From Petrolisthes cinctipes (Eukaryota > Arthropoda > Malacostraca > Decapoda > Porcellanidae), in the NCBI GenBank assembly GCA_033782935.1, contig JAWQEG010002482.1, forward strand, positions 7,501 to 71,500: DNA of 64,000 nucleotides, in the 5' to 3' direction. Below, piece after piece: positions 13,160-24,758 of this stretch. The position numbers were made by a program, and so were the translations under genes. Below the pieces are notes generated by a model. The model saw only the letters and a program-made list of their open reading frames with translations. It did not search any database and had not been told where the DNA came from. Position 1 is the first letter of the stretch. Each line of letters opens with the position of its first letter.

Positions 13160-14040
13160 TATGTTACGTACTTTCACCACCTCTCTATCTTCATCTCACT
13201 TCTCTCTCAACATCCCTCTTCTCAAACATTTTTTCTGCCACTACCACCTCCCCCTCCATTTTCCCAAACATTCTTCTCTGTCCCCATATCGTTTTCCTTT
13301 ACCAATACACACATCTGCCACCACAGCCCTTCGTCTTCTCCTGTAACCATCCAAGAGTTCGTTCAAACTAACCCTGTCTTTTCCCTTTATCCAATACCCA
13401 TAACGACTTATTGATTTCCATTCTTCCTTTCTTATTTCTCTATCATTTCCCTCTTCCACCATCCTTAATGAGCCTAGCTACTCTGCCACGTTCTCCATCA
13501 TCCAACAACCCTACTGATTCTATGGAACCAACTAGACCTCTCTCCTACCGTCCTCCCTCCTCTTTCGCCAACAATACTGCATGTCTACCTAAATAACTAC
13601 TCCCTTACTCCCCCAAACATCATTCTCAACTTGTTTCACATCAACTATCAAAGCCTTCCATCTACGTCCATCCCACGTCTTAACCCAACAACTCATTTCT
13701 TCCCTTACAAGTGTCATGTTTCCTCCCTTACTCATCGAATGTCCGCCTCTACATACCCTCTAATCTTTTCCTGACCAAATTTTATGCTTCCTCCCCTTGC
13801 CTACCACAATAATTATACCCCATACAAATACCCACTACTTCCTTGCCAACCTCTATATATCCCCTCTAACCCCATGGTCACCGTTCTTTCCTTTGGTTTG
13901 GCCACCTTACAGTAACATCATGTGAGGCAGTGGCTGCCAAATGACTCTGTGACGTATGCATCCCCCATGGCATTTGGCTCAACTCACCCTCTTAATTCTT
14001 TCCCTTTACCCTCGCTTACGTTCTTCACTGGGCCTTACGT
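13160..14040. other. Pyrimidine-rich stretch; possible decayed minus-strand coding relic
   Basis: The plus strand is strongly C/T-rich. The minus strand reads as short coding-like patches with mixed charged and aromatic residues, such as REIRKEEWKSISRYGYWIKG near 13400 and WDGRRWKALIVDVKQVE near 13650, broken by stops and frame changes. This looks more like a dead retroelement or pseudogene than simple sequence. I cannot assign a family. Confidence 0.3.
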
Positions 14041-15827
14041 AATTTAATAGTTATTTACATACCAACCCGTCCGTATTAGTAACTGGCTACTCAAGTGTCC
14101 CCTTTCTCGTAGCTTATGATAGAGGAATAAACGGGGAGACAGTAATATCAGTACAATATGCATCTCTATCAGTGTTATCCTCTTTCCTTTGTGAATCTCT
14201 CATCGGCAAACACCTTCTGGTATCGGTAGATTATATCTTTTTCAAGGCCACATTCTTAATTTTGTTTAGTATAAGCGAGCCGTGAGGTAATCCCGTATTG
14301 GTTATTACTGTCCCCACAGAAACTTCAGTTTACAGTCAAATGGAGTAAATTTCATCTAATATTGTTTTATCACAATACTCGCCCACTTAGGCTAGTCCTA
14401 GCTGGTTCCCGCCCAACCACTAACCTATGCAGGCTCCGTTTGGGAATGTGTTCTGGTGGGAAGTAAAGATGAACCGCAAAAATGCCCTGCACAAGCTCTT
14501 GTACTCGCTGATACCGAATTTAATTTTAGTTTTGCTGTGTGACACAGTTTTCGCATCATACTGTACAGTCGGTGGCAAAAGTCATGTGGCCTCACTCAGT
14601 GCTTCTTGAAGAATAATATAAAGGCTAATAATCGAACATACACATTCATCATAATCAATTAAAATATCCAGGGGAAACATTCATTAATATCTCAGGGCTT
14701 TTTTCATTTTAGGAGCCTGTGAAGCTTATATTTCCTTACTTCGTTCATGACTTGACAAATGTGGCGACAGGACTGTACATACATACAACTCTTTTATATT
14801 AGAGATTAGTTTTAAACAGTTTGGATGAATCGCTAGCCTTCATTTCGTAGACCACAAAAGTTTCACCCAAAAAATGCCTCACTTATCTGGATTTAATTAT
14901 CGGTACCTTGTTTGACGATGCAGTGCTTGTGTTTAGAGAGTGAGCGGAAGTTGGAAACATTGTGAGGACCAACGCAAGTGTTCTGTATATATGTTTAGGT
15001 ATATGACCTGGACACTGTTGATGCAATTAGAAACTGTGTACTGGTGTGTGTCACTCTCCTCTTCCATCTCTCACATCGCCAAATGCCTGTTTCTCCGACA
15101 ATACCAAAGTAACCTTTCACCTCTCTCTTACTATAAGCTTCTGTCATATAACTCCACAACTACAGTACTATATTTAACAGGTCACACTATACGGTACTGT
15201 ACAGTATATAGATATGGACCATTTCGCAACTAGTTGGATGGAGCCGTTAGGAAAATGCGACACACACACAAACATAAGTAAACTTTCTCAAATATAGTTA
15301 TATAAGGATTTACTCGGCTTATCTCTTGATTTATACAAAAAAGGTAAAACCTGGAAGATCGAGACTACGGTGCATGCAATCCCCGAACTGTGAAATATAA
15401 CGGATCCTATACATCACACACACACACACGGATGTAACACAACACTTACTCACAACAAAAGGTTGGATTACACACCCTGGGCCAACCCTTGCCTTCCTCT
15501 TTACTCTTCTCCAGTGTTCCTTTCTTCTCCAATTTAACTATTTCCCCTGGTCTTCCTCGTCTTCCTTATGCAATTGTCATTTTTTTCTGCTTCACTGACT
15601 TCCTCCTAAAGGCAATGTTCACATCCTCCCAAGTGGATATCATTACTGGGGTAGTCTATTAGTTTGAAACATCCTAAACGTTCACGAGTTATCTAGCTAC
15701 GGGATAGAGTTGATACTTCAGGAGTAGGCTAGACAGACATCACTCACTGTCCGTATTGGAATTGCGGGAGGTTGTAGAGTCAAGAACAAGTTTTATAGTG
15801 AAAGAAAAGACCAGTCAAGAACAAACG

Positions 15828-15831
<4 letters not shown>
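14041..15831. other. Non-coding stretch, nothing firm
   Basis: A possible solitary Tc1-like end (CAGTCGGTGGCAAAAGTCATGTGG) lies near 14566, without a convincing partner. Short CA runs occur near 15260 and 15415. No exon supported. Confidence 0.4.

Positions 15832-15890
<59 letters not shown>
15832..15890. repeat. (GA)n microsatellite with one interruption
   Basis: About 29 GA-type units broken by a single CAG. Confidence 0.95.
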
Positions 15891-18800
15891 GCTATGATCA
15901 ATAGAAGAAAGATATTACATGCATCCTTAATATAACGAACGGTAGCTGCAATTAACATCATAAAACAATGAGCAGGCTAACACGATGGATCATAGACTAA
16001 TAATAAGGGCCTACAGTTAGTAGAGATGCGCAAACCATTATCTAAGCGCTCAAATGGTACAGAAAACACTATAAACAGTTCACAGTACTGAGAGAGTCGA
16101 CTAGCCTATACCGTACACAAGAGCGTACATAGCATAGTGTTGCGTCTGCGTGCGTCTTGCAACACTCTCCAAACAGCACTCAACAACGAGCAGACTGGGC
16201 GACTCATGGGTCAAGTACCCACCTGACTGGTAGGTTTGGTTGTTTGCTATTCTGCGGCCGACTGTGTTATCAATTATGTTTTGGTAGAAGAAAATTATTT
16301 ATTAAGAAAAGTTAGACCATCCATTTCATCATTGATGGTATAGTCACACTAGCGTACAGAATAATAAAGTGTGAATATGGAAAGAACATACTGATTCTAT
16401 CTCCCCCCCCCACCCCATCCACCTGCCCCTGTATCGTGAGACATAGGAATAACGCAAGACGGGCTGTGGACGAAAGGGGAAAGAGTACCGTACTCCGTAT
16501 CCAAATAAACCCACAATCATAACGAAGGCGAAACCGTACAAAACTTTGTTCTTGTCTCCACATCTTCTTTTTATATAAGAAATACAACGTACTGTAAAAG
16601 GTAAAAAAAACCACTTGTAAATACTTGCCGTCTGTACTATTTAAATGGAGATATCCTATATACTTTAATGTTATAAGTGTGTTTTTGTAGGAATTAAGGG
16701 GGAGGTAGTGTTGATAAAAATGGAGCAATTAATTCCCTCAAACTATTTCAAGCAACAGGCCACTACTATTTTTATTTATCCTGTTTCCGAGCATACTTTG
16801 AAGGAATCAACCACTGTACTAAAAGTGCAATTAACGTAAGCGGTACTATTTTCTCAACAACTTGCAGCGATTGCCGGCTGACGACGTATGCAATTTTAGA
16901 CAAAGAAGTTACATTCTTTGTTGTCTACTGGTTTTCAATTCAACTCTGGGCAACGGCTAAGACTTTGTTATAATGTTTGGATAACCGCAAAACTAGGCTA
17001 TAGGATGATACAGGAAAGATCCCTTCAAGTAAAGGTTAGCCTACTGATACCAAAAAAATATCAAGTTCGAAGGCTAACCAACAAGTAAAATGACCTGTTC
17101 CTTGCTCGTTGGTATACTTTATACACTTTAGACATATAGCCAATATCTGGTACAGAATTCTGCATTACTATATACACTGTAAGTTTATAAGCTCTTTGGA
17201 AAGAGTCTTACAGATTTATAGTATACCGGTATAGGCTAACGTTTATATAAAATGGGAAAGTATTTGGTATACGACAACCACTCGACTTGGCTGGCTTACG
17301 ATATCTAGTCTAAGCTTGGGGCTACATAACATAAGCCTAATCCAACTCCTCCTCAAAATCGGAAAGATGCAATAAGAGCATCCGTCAAGGTGCCTAAGAA
17401 CTGCTGGAAGTAAGAGAATTAAATAAAATTTCCACTCTGATAAGTTTGTCATCTTGTAAACATGTAGCATATCTGCAGATAAGTTACCATACGGATTTAG
17501 CTGCCTGTGAGTGCGGTTAAGTTGGATGCAATTGTTGCTTCTCCTTTGTGACGTTTTATGGATTTCTCACAAGTCAGCATCATCCAAGTGTTGACAGTTC
17601 CTCCTTTGAATTCTGCTGCTGTGGCTCCAGTTAAGGTAGGTGGCAGAACTAACCCACCTGGGGGAACATGGTGTGGGCCTAGGTGATAAACAATACAGAT
17701 GTCTCATTTCTACACTTATACTGTAAAAATCTAGAGGTACCGGTATATTTTTATTCATCTCTAATGAATAACGGTATAAAATATTTGAGTACACATTAAA
17801 TAATCATACCCGTCCTACCGTGAGTCTTGTTCAGGAAGTGGTAGAGTATTGAGATAACGTACACAATATTTGGCAATTCCTTGGGGTTATCTAAGCTCCA
17901 ATTTTACCCTATATTGGCCATGTACCGATGCAGATTAGTTCCTCGTGCAGTACCAATATTGCAAAATATGAAGAACATCGATGGATTTTCACGTGTCAAT
18001 ACACGGAAAACCAATACTAGCCTACAGTACTTGATGTACTTCCGGCTGCAATGGCCCTAAGGCCTAGCTGGATGAATACCACAATATACTGGTACACATA
18101 CAAACATCAATAGATCTAACTGCCCTGAAATGAAAACACTTTAATTAAGAACTAGGTACGAACGTCTTTCTATTATTCACAGCCATTATTCATTTCCAGC
18201 CGAACCCACCAGGACCCTGCTCATCAATAATATATCAAACTACTTTACTATCTCGTCAGAAGACTTACTTTAACTCTGGATTTTATTTAAGAGTTAAATT
18301 GGCTTACCTCTATGACCCAAGTATCTGATTACAAGTAATCCTTTACGTGTTATATCGTACTTATCATGGGAAAAGAAAATTAAAATCAATTCCATACTTA
18401 GCTACGGTAGTATAAAAATACATATCACAACGATTCTGAGGTGAGGTTTTAGTATCGGGATCATTATTGCTTACCTATATTAGTTTATAGCACTAAGTAT
18501 TGTGCAGAATGTGTAATACTTCCAATTAGGCTTCCGTAATCCTACTCTAAGCGCTTTGTAATATAAACACACAAAATTGACAAGTTATCCTGACCTTCGA
18601 CCCTCAGTGCTGTTTGGAATGCATAGCCCTGAAATATTCTATGCATTACAATTCATAACCAATATACATCAAGCCACTGCTAAGGAAACATTTAAAAAAC
18701 ATAAACATATAGAAAAAACACAAAATCATACATAGCCTGACAAATTGTAATTCATAAGTACGTATTTTCAATGCCTTGATCGAGGCATAAAAACAATGGT

Positions 18801-19182
18801 GCACTCACAACTGCCGCAACTTCATGATGATGTAACTCGACATTAACCAATGAAAAGCATAACATTAACATGCCCACTACTGTAAAGAAATGTGTGTCCA
18901 GCTGGAAATATGCAAAGGACTGAACCAATTTCTCATAGATACCACACAAAATAATAGAAGTAAACAACCTTGGAACAACGCAACTAGACTATTGATTTAT
19001 GCCACAACGCTCACTTTCCTCTCATATTTCCCACTTTGTTACACACACAATACAGATAACAAGAAAGTAAATCCCTAGACTGCAAAGTTCATTACTCTAG
19101 TCTAGTGTCAACCGAGCTACATGGACAATTATTAGCCTATAACTTTAAGTGGGAGGGGGATGCTCGTAGTCAGAATACTTAC
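15891..19182. other. Probable first intron of the LRRNT gene; no exon found
   Basis: Downstream, on the minus strand, of the splice donor at 19182-19181, so it should be intronic. I searched the minus strand for leucine-rich-repeat exons and found none I could support. TACCGGTA occurs at 17224 and 17738. Confidence 0.4.
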
Positions 19183-19358
19183 AATTTTTCGACCCATTTC
19201 GGCAGGTCAGGGGGTACCTGCGTGATCCCACTCTTGGAACAGTCCACTATGGCACCAAGACAGCTGCACACTTTCGGGCAGGTGTCAGAACACAGGACAA
19301 CTTGCAACAAGATCGCCGTTGTTATGAGCCAAAACAACCTCTTCGCCGCCATCTTCAT
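19183..19358 (-). CDS. First coding exon of an LRRNT-containing surface or secreted protein (LRIG/Slit-like), partial
   Basis: The 58 codons begin MKMAAKRLFWLITTAILLQV, a typical signal peptide (basic start, hydrophobic core, likely cleavage near LCSD). They are followed by CPKVCSC, then IVDCSKSGITQVPPDLPKW, the cysteine-rich N-terminal cap of extracellular leucine-rich-repeat proteins (CxxxCxC, then a fourth Cys about 7 residues on). The LP-x-W-x-x-x-L ending resembles LRIG proteins, which dampen receptor tyrosine kinase signalling; Slit-like proteins share the cap. The exon ends after two bases of a codon at a good donor (TT then GTAAGT at 19182-19177), so the next exon should begin with one base plus LRR sequence. 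A closer in-frame ATG (third codon, ATGGCGGCG) is an alternative start. No later exon was found in the window. I am sure of signal peptide plus LRRNT, less sure of LRIG. Confidence 0.8.
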
Positions 19359-19807
19359 CCAAGGACAAGATCAATCTGCCTCTTAAATCACATGATATAT
19401 GGGATTCCAGGCCGATTCATACACTTCATATCCCTTTGATCTGGCTACTTAAGCAGTAGTGTTTATAATATGCCAACCAAATACGATTCTTCGGATAATG
19501 TTCGAAAGTAAACACCAGAACACACAGTGTGAAGCGGAGCGTATCCTCTCACTCCCTCAACATTACACACACTGACTCTGATAGTGATGCTGATGTCTCA
19601 CAGAGTCACAGGGCTTCCATGAGCTCCGAAAATATTACCCTAGAATCGAGCCAGTTTTACCCTAAATTACTAAGTATTACCCTAAAAAGTTGGCAACATC
19701 GTAACTTAGAATAATGTAATGCATTATTACAGTCATATAGTTATTTAGGATCATATATAAGACAAACTAAAATAGATTTTATATGTTAAGAAAATAAACT
19801 TACGGTA
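19359..19807 (-). promoter_or_regulatory. Likely 5' UTR/promoter area of the LRRNT gene; ACCCTAAA-like motifs
   Basis: Inferred only from its position upstream of the minus-strand start codon and its retained CpGs. At 19636-19690 the plus strand carries three TTACCCTA-type motifs that recur beyond the LINE fragment at 20640-20765. No TATA box was assigned. Confidence 0.35.
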
Positions 19808-20465
19808 CCTGGGTTGGGAACAGTTCTGTGTAAACATGGAAAGATGGAAGGAGAAATTAGAGAGCGAGCAATGAGGGGTGGACAGGTCATAGGATCACGG
19901 GGGAGGATTATGAAGGGTAGGTGAGTATGGAAGTGAAAAGGGGACTACGAAATAGTATAATCCTGCCAACACTGACATATGCATCAGATACATGGACATG
20001 GAGTAGGGCTCATCAGTCTAGAATAGATGCTGTGAAAATGAGTTATGTGAGAGGAGCATGTGGACTTACTAGGTGGGATGGTGAAAGTAATGAGAGTGTG
20101 TATGGGAGATGTGGTATGAGTGAGAAAGCAATTGGTATTGAGTGTGGGGTGGTGAGAGAGTGAAGTGTAATACATTGAGGTGGACTGGACATGTGGAGAG
20201 AATGCAAGGTGTGGAGTTTGTAAAAAAGGTATATGGAAATAAAGTTGTGGGACCTGGTGTGAGAGTGCGCAGACCTCTGGTTAGATAGATGGCAGAACAG
20301 ATCAGTAGGCCTATGTAAGTGAGAGAAATGTGAGGGGCAGCAGAGTTAGGCTTGACCAAGTAAGGAAGGAGTATTGGAACAGAGAAAACTGGAGACATTT
20401 CTGCCGTGGCCACCCCCTTGGGAGGAGTTCCCGGAGGGAACGGAGGGAACGAGAGCCATAGATAG
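19808..20465 (+). mobile_element. 5'-truncated non-LTR retrotransposon, 3' part only
   Basis: Shares with the copies at 39 and 58 kb the coding stretch LPTLTYASDTWTWSRAHQSRI through TRWDGESNESVYGRCGMSEKAIGIECG, and the 3' block TTTCTGCCGTGGCCACCCCCTTGG (approximate) followed by GAGCCATAGATAG. Only sequence downstream of the reverse-transcriptase core is present, with frame breaks. Dead insertion. Confidence 0.9.
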
Positions 20466-20639
20466 TTAAATGGGTTATGCCCAGATACACTGGATTAAGG
20501 ATAACTTGATGGGTTTGGCAAAATTGCAAAGCAATTTAAACCTATAGCCTCAGTATTAATTAACTTCCGACTTTTTTTTTCATGTCTACAATACCTTTGT
20601 GTATTATTCTTAATTTTCGATAGATTTTGGCATGTTTAT

Positions 20640-20765
20640 AAAAGATGTTTTGCCTAAATTAATAAATTACCCTAAAATTACCCCAAATTAGGCAATACCC
20701 TAAACACTACCCTAAAGAGGGTTTGATTACCCTAGTTTAGAGTATTTTACCCTAAAATGGAAGCA
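20640..20765. repeat. Cluster of ACCCTAAA-type motifs
   Basis: Six irregularly spaced copies of TACCCTA(A/G) or a close variant (ACCCCAAA) occur within about 100 bp. The same motif is clustered at 19636-19690, on the other side of the LINE fragment, suggesting one motif-rich stretch that the LINE interrupted. The spacing is irregular, so this is not a telomere-type array. Confidence 0.55.
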
Positions 20766-21435
20766 CTGAAATTGTCTACTTGATGAAATTTCCCCAACTT
20801 CAACATCAGAATTTCTCTATTTACCCTCAAAAATTCACTGTTACTCTTGAAGATAATCGTATATTTACGATCTTTTTCAGTTTCTTTGGAGATTATCTCA
20901 TATATTATTATCATAAGAGTATTTATTATTGTCCCAAACTTATACAGTGGTTATAAGGACACAAATCTGGGCTACTGTAAGCATAATACAGTATGATATT
21001 ATAAGAATTAAGGTTTACTTCATAAGAGTCCACAGTCTCCATTCTGTATGCATTCATAGCATGTTTCTCATATATTTTCTCTTCTAAGTCCTTTTACTCT
21101 TTTACCGGTACTCATTTCTAGTCTTAAACCAGTGTTCATTTCAATCCCATTTCAAATTAAGGAGCCAAATTTTATTAGATTTTCATATAATTTGTTAATT
21201 TCCTTAAATAAGAATTTACTTCAAACATTCCGTGGAAGTTTCAAATTTCCTTAGAATAAGGATTTTTTTAATTGTTGCAACACTTGAGTTTGGGACTAAT
21301 ATATAATGACCACTTCTACAACAATAAAATATGATAAATTTTCCAAGGAAACTGAATTTGATGTATAGCCTAAGGATGCTGACAACTCCAGCAAGGACAT
21401 CCATATTCGAGTATTTGCTCCTGGGTGCCATGCAT
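20766..21435. other. AT-rich stretch, nothing recognised
   Basis: No exon or transposon end seen. TACCGGTA at 21103. Confidence 0.5.
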
Positions 21436-21765
21436 GGGTGGGTACTGTGTGGATGTTGTTGGGACTCTCACCGTGGGAGTGGGAGGTACTGTGGTTACTG
21501 TTTGGATGTTGTTGGTCGGTGGGACTTTTATTATTACCGTGGGAGTGGGAGGTACTGTGGATACTGTTTGGATGTTGTTGGTCGGTGGGACTTTTATTAT
21601 TACCGCAGGAGTGGGAGGTATTGTGGGTACTGTTTGGATGTTGTTGGTCGGTGGGACTTTTATTATTACCGTGGGAGTGGGAGGTACTGTGGGTACTGTT
21701 TGGATGTTGTTGGTCGGTGGGACTTTTATTATTACCGCAGGAGTGGGAGGTATTGTGGCCTGTGG
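21436..21765. repeat. 66-bp minisatellite, about 4.5 to 5 units
   Basis: ACCG anchors fall exactly 66 bp apart at 21470, 21536, 21602, 21668 and 21734. The unit contains GTTTGGATGTTGTTGGTCGG and ends ACTTTTATTATT. The third and fifth units share ACCGCAGG and TATTGTGG variants, so the last four units show a 132-bp alternating pattern. As 66 is a multiple of 3, all three plus frames are open for 115 to 148 codons. I treat these as artefacts. Confidence 0.93.
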
Positions 21766-24529
21766 CGTTTTCTTTGATGTTTTAGTTCGTAGAGGGACTC
21801 GCTCAGATACTTCATTTTCATCATTACTGTTCTTAATTTTTTAAATCCCTTTGTTACCTTACCACCAATTATATCTTGATTTAATTAATATAACACTTTC
21901 CACCTTTCCTTGTTCTCTGAAACAGTTCCAATGCTCTCAACGCTACTGTCAAACGTATATCTAATCTCACTATAAGGGACTGCACGTTTATATTATTATA
22001 GAATTCAACAATGTCTCTTATAAATCGGACGTTTAATGCATTTGAACCTATAGATTTTAATAATAGATATTATGAGATGAGGCAAACTGATAAATGTAAG
22101 GTAAAAAAGGATAAAATATGTAAGACGTAAGATTGCTTGTCATCACCGGCTGCTGCTGCTGGAGTACCTTGGCCGGACCACCTAAGGTATAACTCGATAT
22201 TATTTTGTTTCTTGAGAGGTATTTGAAAGGCTGTGCATATTGTTGTAACTGTGTACATTTATTAGTGAGTGGAGATGGCTTGAGGAGTGTTTTTGAGTAG
22301 TAGTCAGCTTGGATAAGCAACGTTTTGGGTGGGGAATTTACTGTGTAAGGTTTATCTGTTTAGGTAAATTGGATAAGGTTTCCATGCTTGAAGGGTATAT
22401 ATTAATGTAATTCAAGTACTCCCCTCCAGTGTTTCCACATTTTTTCTATTATAAATCATATGAACGATTGTGACCAATTATTTCGAAAATTCTTTGTTTT
22501 GTCTTTTCCCTGACCCCCACCAATACGTATGGGAGAGAAATGGGGAGTATGGTTTTTTTTTTTTTTTTTTGGTAGGTTTAATGGTGAAACAAAGCCTTCT
22601 GAATAAATTAAAAGCGAATAATAAGTGAAATCACAGCAATATAACAAGAAAAACATATTGGTCAACTCGGAGCATAATTAGGTCATCAAAGCTAAGGTAA
22701 CATATCCAGGATCTGGGCTTAAACCTGGTTGTGTACAGTAACACTAATGGACAATGAGAACAATGATATACTCATTACTGTACTTGCCTGCCAATTTTCC
22801 CAGAAAGAACAATTTGATAGAATGCTTGCATTCTCTCCCAACTTTGTGTCTCTGGTCTATTTTAATATTAATAATAATAATTTTACAGATTTTTAGGCAT
22901 TTATTTAAAGAATTACCGTTTTGTAAAAGTGTTGCCAGATCCGGCTAGGTCCCAGTATTTTGCCCCGGTAATTTCCTGTACTTTACCACAGTTATTTCCC
23001 GGTAGTTTCCCCAGGTTAGGTCCCGGTAGTCTGATGCGGTCTAGGTTAGGTAAAGTCAGGTCAGGCTAATTTCAAAATGCCCCATTTTAATATGGAAATG
23101 GGGCATTTGCGGAGGAAATGCCATAAAAGAAAATAGTCTTAGAATGGTCTAAGTAAGTGGGTAATGAAGGTAGAAAAACTGTATGCAATAACGGTAATTC
23201 TTTCAATATTTACAGATTTTTCACTCCCTAGTTCAAGCTCTCGTAGAACCGGGGAATGTCTGTAAAATGCTTCTTAGATAAATAAAATTACTGCCTTCTT
23301 CACATACTGCACTACAGCTCCTAACAGAAATCATGTCTGACCTGAATTTGAATGTGGTCCATGGAAGAGATGTATGGATGGTCACATTTGAAACTCATTG
23401 GCTGAAGAATCACGAATAACATTAAAATTCAAAGATGCTGTGGTTGGTAAATTATAAATATATTATTAAAAATTTGTTTCTAGGGTAGCAGGGTTCATAT
23501 AATATAACATAAGTTTTCTTCTACCGGTATTCTGTTTTGGTATAGAATGTCGTAAAACCAGCAGAACTAACGATTACGATACAATTTCTGCATAGTGGCA
23601 GGGTGGAGTCAATGGCCTTTTATTTTTCAATCCCCCTCCTCTTTTTTCTTTAATAGTCTCACACTCTTCACTCCAAAGTTTCATCACTCAATCTCTTCTT
23701 TCACCATTAGGCTATGTTTTCACCCCACAGATCATGTAACACTGAAGCTATCTGTACTCAGTCTGGCCCCTTTTCTATTCAGCTCCCTAATGCAACTTGT
23801 GCAACAAGTACTGTACTCTGGGTTCACATACTGTATTGTACACAACTAGTCATGCTACCATCATCTGGCTTTACTCTGTACTGTTCTATGCTTATGTTCC
23901 AACAACCACAAAGGTATCTAGTCATCTCAACCAAAGTTGGACAATGCAGGTGGTGACATCAAGCAAATTAACTGCCTTTTGATTTCACCTTTCTCAATAT
24001 ACAGTAGAATGAAAAAAGTTCAGTAATGTTGGTCTGCTGTATGGAATAATTTGTATGCTCTTTATTGATCAAATAATTGCAGTGAGAGGATAGACAAGTA
24101 CTGTGCAGTACACACTGCCAATCTTAAATTTCTTAATTTATTTTATGAGTTTTTAGAACCACGAGGGCTGTGCCCAAATATAATCAATTTACTGTATACA
24201 ATATTCTCATGTAGTTCTGTACTAATATGGATTTGTTTTGTTAGGAGTAATATGGCAATGGTGTATTTGGTATTATTTTTGTGGAGGCAAGTACTCTGTT
24301 ACATACATGTAACTGTATAATTTTAAGTAAGAATAAGGGTTGCCATGTACAGTATCACTGAACAATGTTTTACTGAAGCATTGTGATTTTTCACTTGTAA
24401 TACTGTACAGTACCTGTACTTGTAATTGCATTAATGAGTGAGTGCAGTACAATTCTATTGTGAATCATTATTAAAGTTGCTGAGTTGTGCACAAAAGATA
24501 TCTAGCCAATATTCTTTTCATCGTAACAG
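21766..24529. other. Intergenic to presumed DPP3 5' region; contains the CpG boundary
   Basis: Includes a T17 run near 22554 and the hairpin at 23075-23108. CpG counts in consecutive 540-bp blocks drop from 9 (22501-23040) and 9 (23041-23580) to 0 (23581-24120). A non-coding first exon of DPP3 probably lies here but I could not place it. Confidence 0.45.
23075..23108. other. Perfect 13-bp inverted repeat (hairpin, 8-nt loop)
   Basis: AAATGCCCCATTT (23075-23087) is followed after TAATATGG by AAATGGGGCATTT (23096-23108), a perfect palindromic arm pair about 0.5 kb left of the CpG boundary. Role unknown. Confidence 0.85.
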
Positions 24530-24758
24530 GGTTAAAAATGAAGATTTGGAGAGTGCTTGCTCATACCATAGGCAGAAATAGAAGGCTGTTATTGGCTGGG
24601 AGTCAGAATCACTCGAGAGAAGTATGTGATTCCTCTGCCATAAACTCACATTTTCTTAAAACAAATGCTGCTGTGCTACATAAAATTCTGTCTCCAAAAC
24701 CTCTTGAAGTTCAGCTTTGTTCTGGACATTCTCATATTCAACTCAGATTGCTTTGCAG
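24530..24758 (+). CDS. DPP3: Candidate 5' coding exon of DPP3 giving a basic N-terminal extension
   Basis: A pyrimidine-leaning acceptor (ATTCTTTTCATCGTAACAG) precedes it and a good donor (GCAG then GTTAGT) ends it at 24758. An ATG at 24538 opens MKIWRVLAHTIGRNRRLLLA and runs 73 codons plus AG. Joined to the DPP3 exon at acceptor CAG/ATCATCCATC (25754), the frame continues as Arg-Ser-Ser-Ile-Met-Gly into the canonical start. The first 30 residues have five or six basic residues and no acidic one until Glu28, as in a mitochondrial targeting peptide, so a longer organellar isoform is possible. Alternatively the exon is 5' UTR with translation from 25764. Confidence 0.6.

Noticed and set aside
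14564..14785. Possible Tc1/mariner MITE (CAGTCGGTGGCAAAAGTCATG at left, GGCGACAGGACTGTA at right)
   Set aside because: The right end matches only the outermost bases; kept at most as a solitary end.
16312..16728. Minus-strand 138-codon frame
   Set aside because: No recognisable domain, composition like random AT-rich sequence, no splice signals with the LRRNT exon phase.
20640..20765. Telomeric or interstitial telomere repeat
   Set aside because: Motifs are irregularly spaced and do not form a (TTAGG)n or (TTTAGGG)n array.
21331..21844. Three plus-strand frames of 115 to 148 codons
   Set aside because: Artefact of the 66-bp minisatellite; three overlapping frames cannot all be genes and none has other support.
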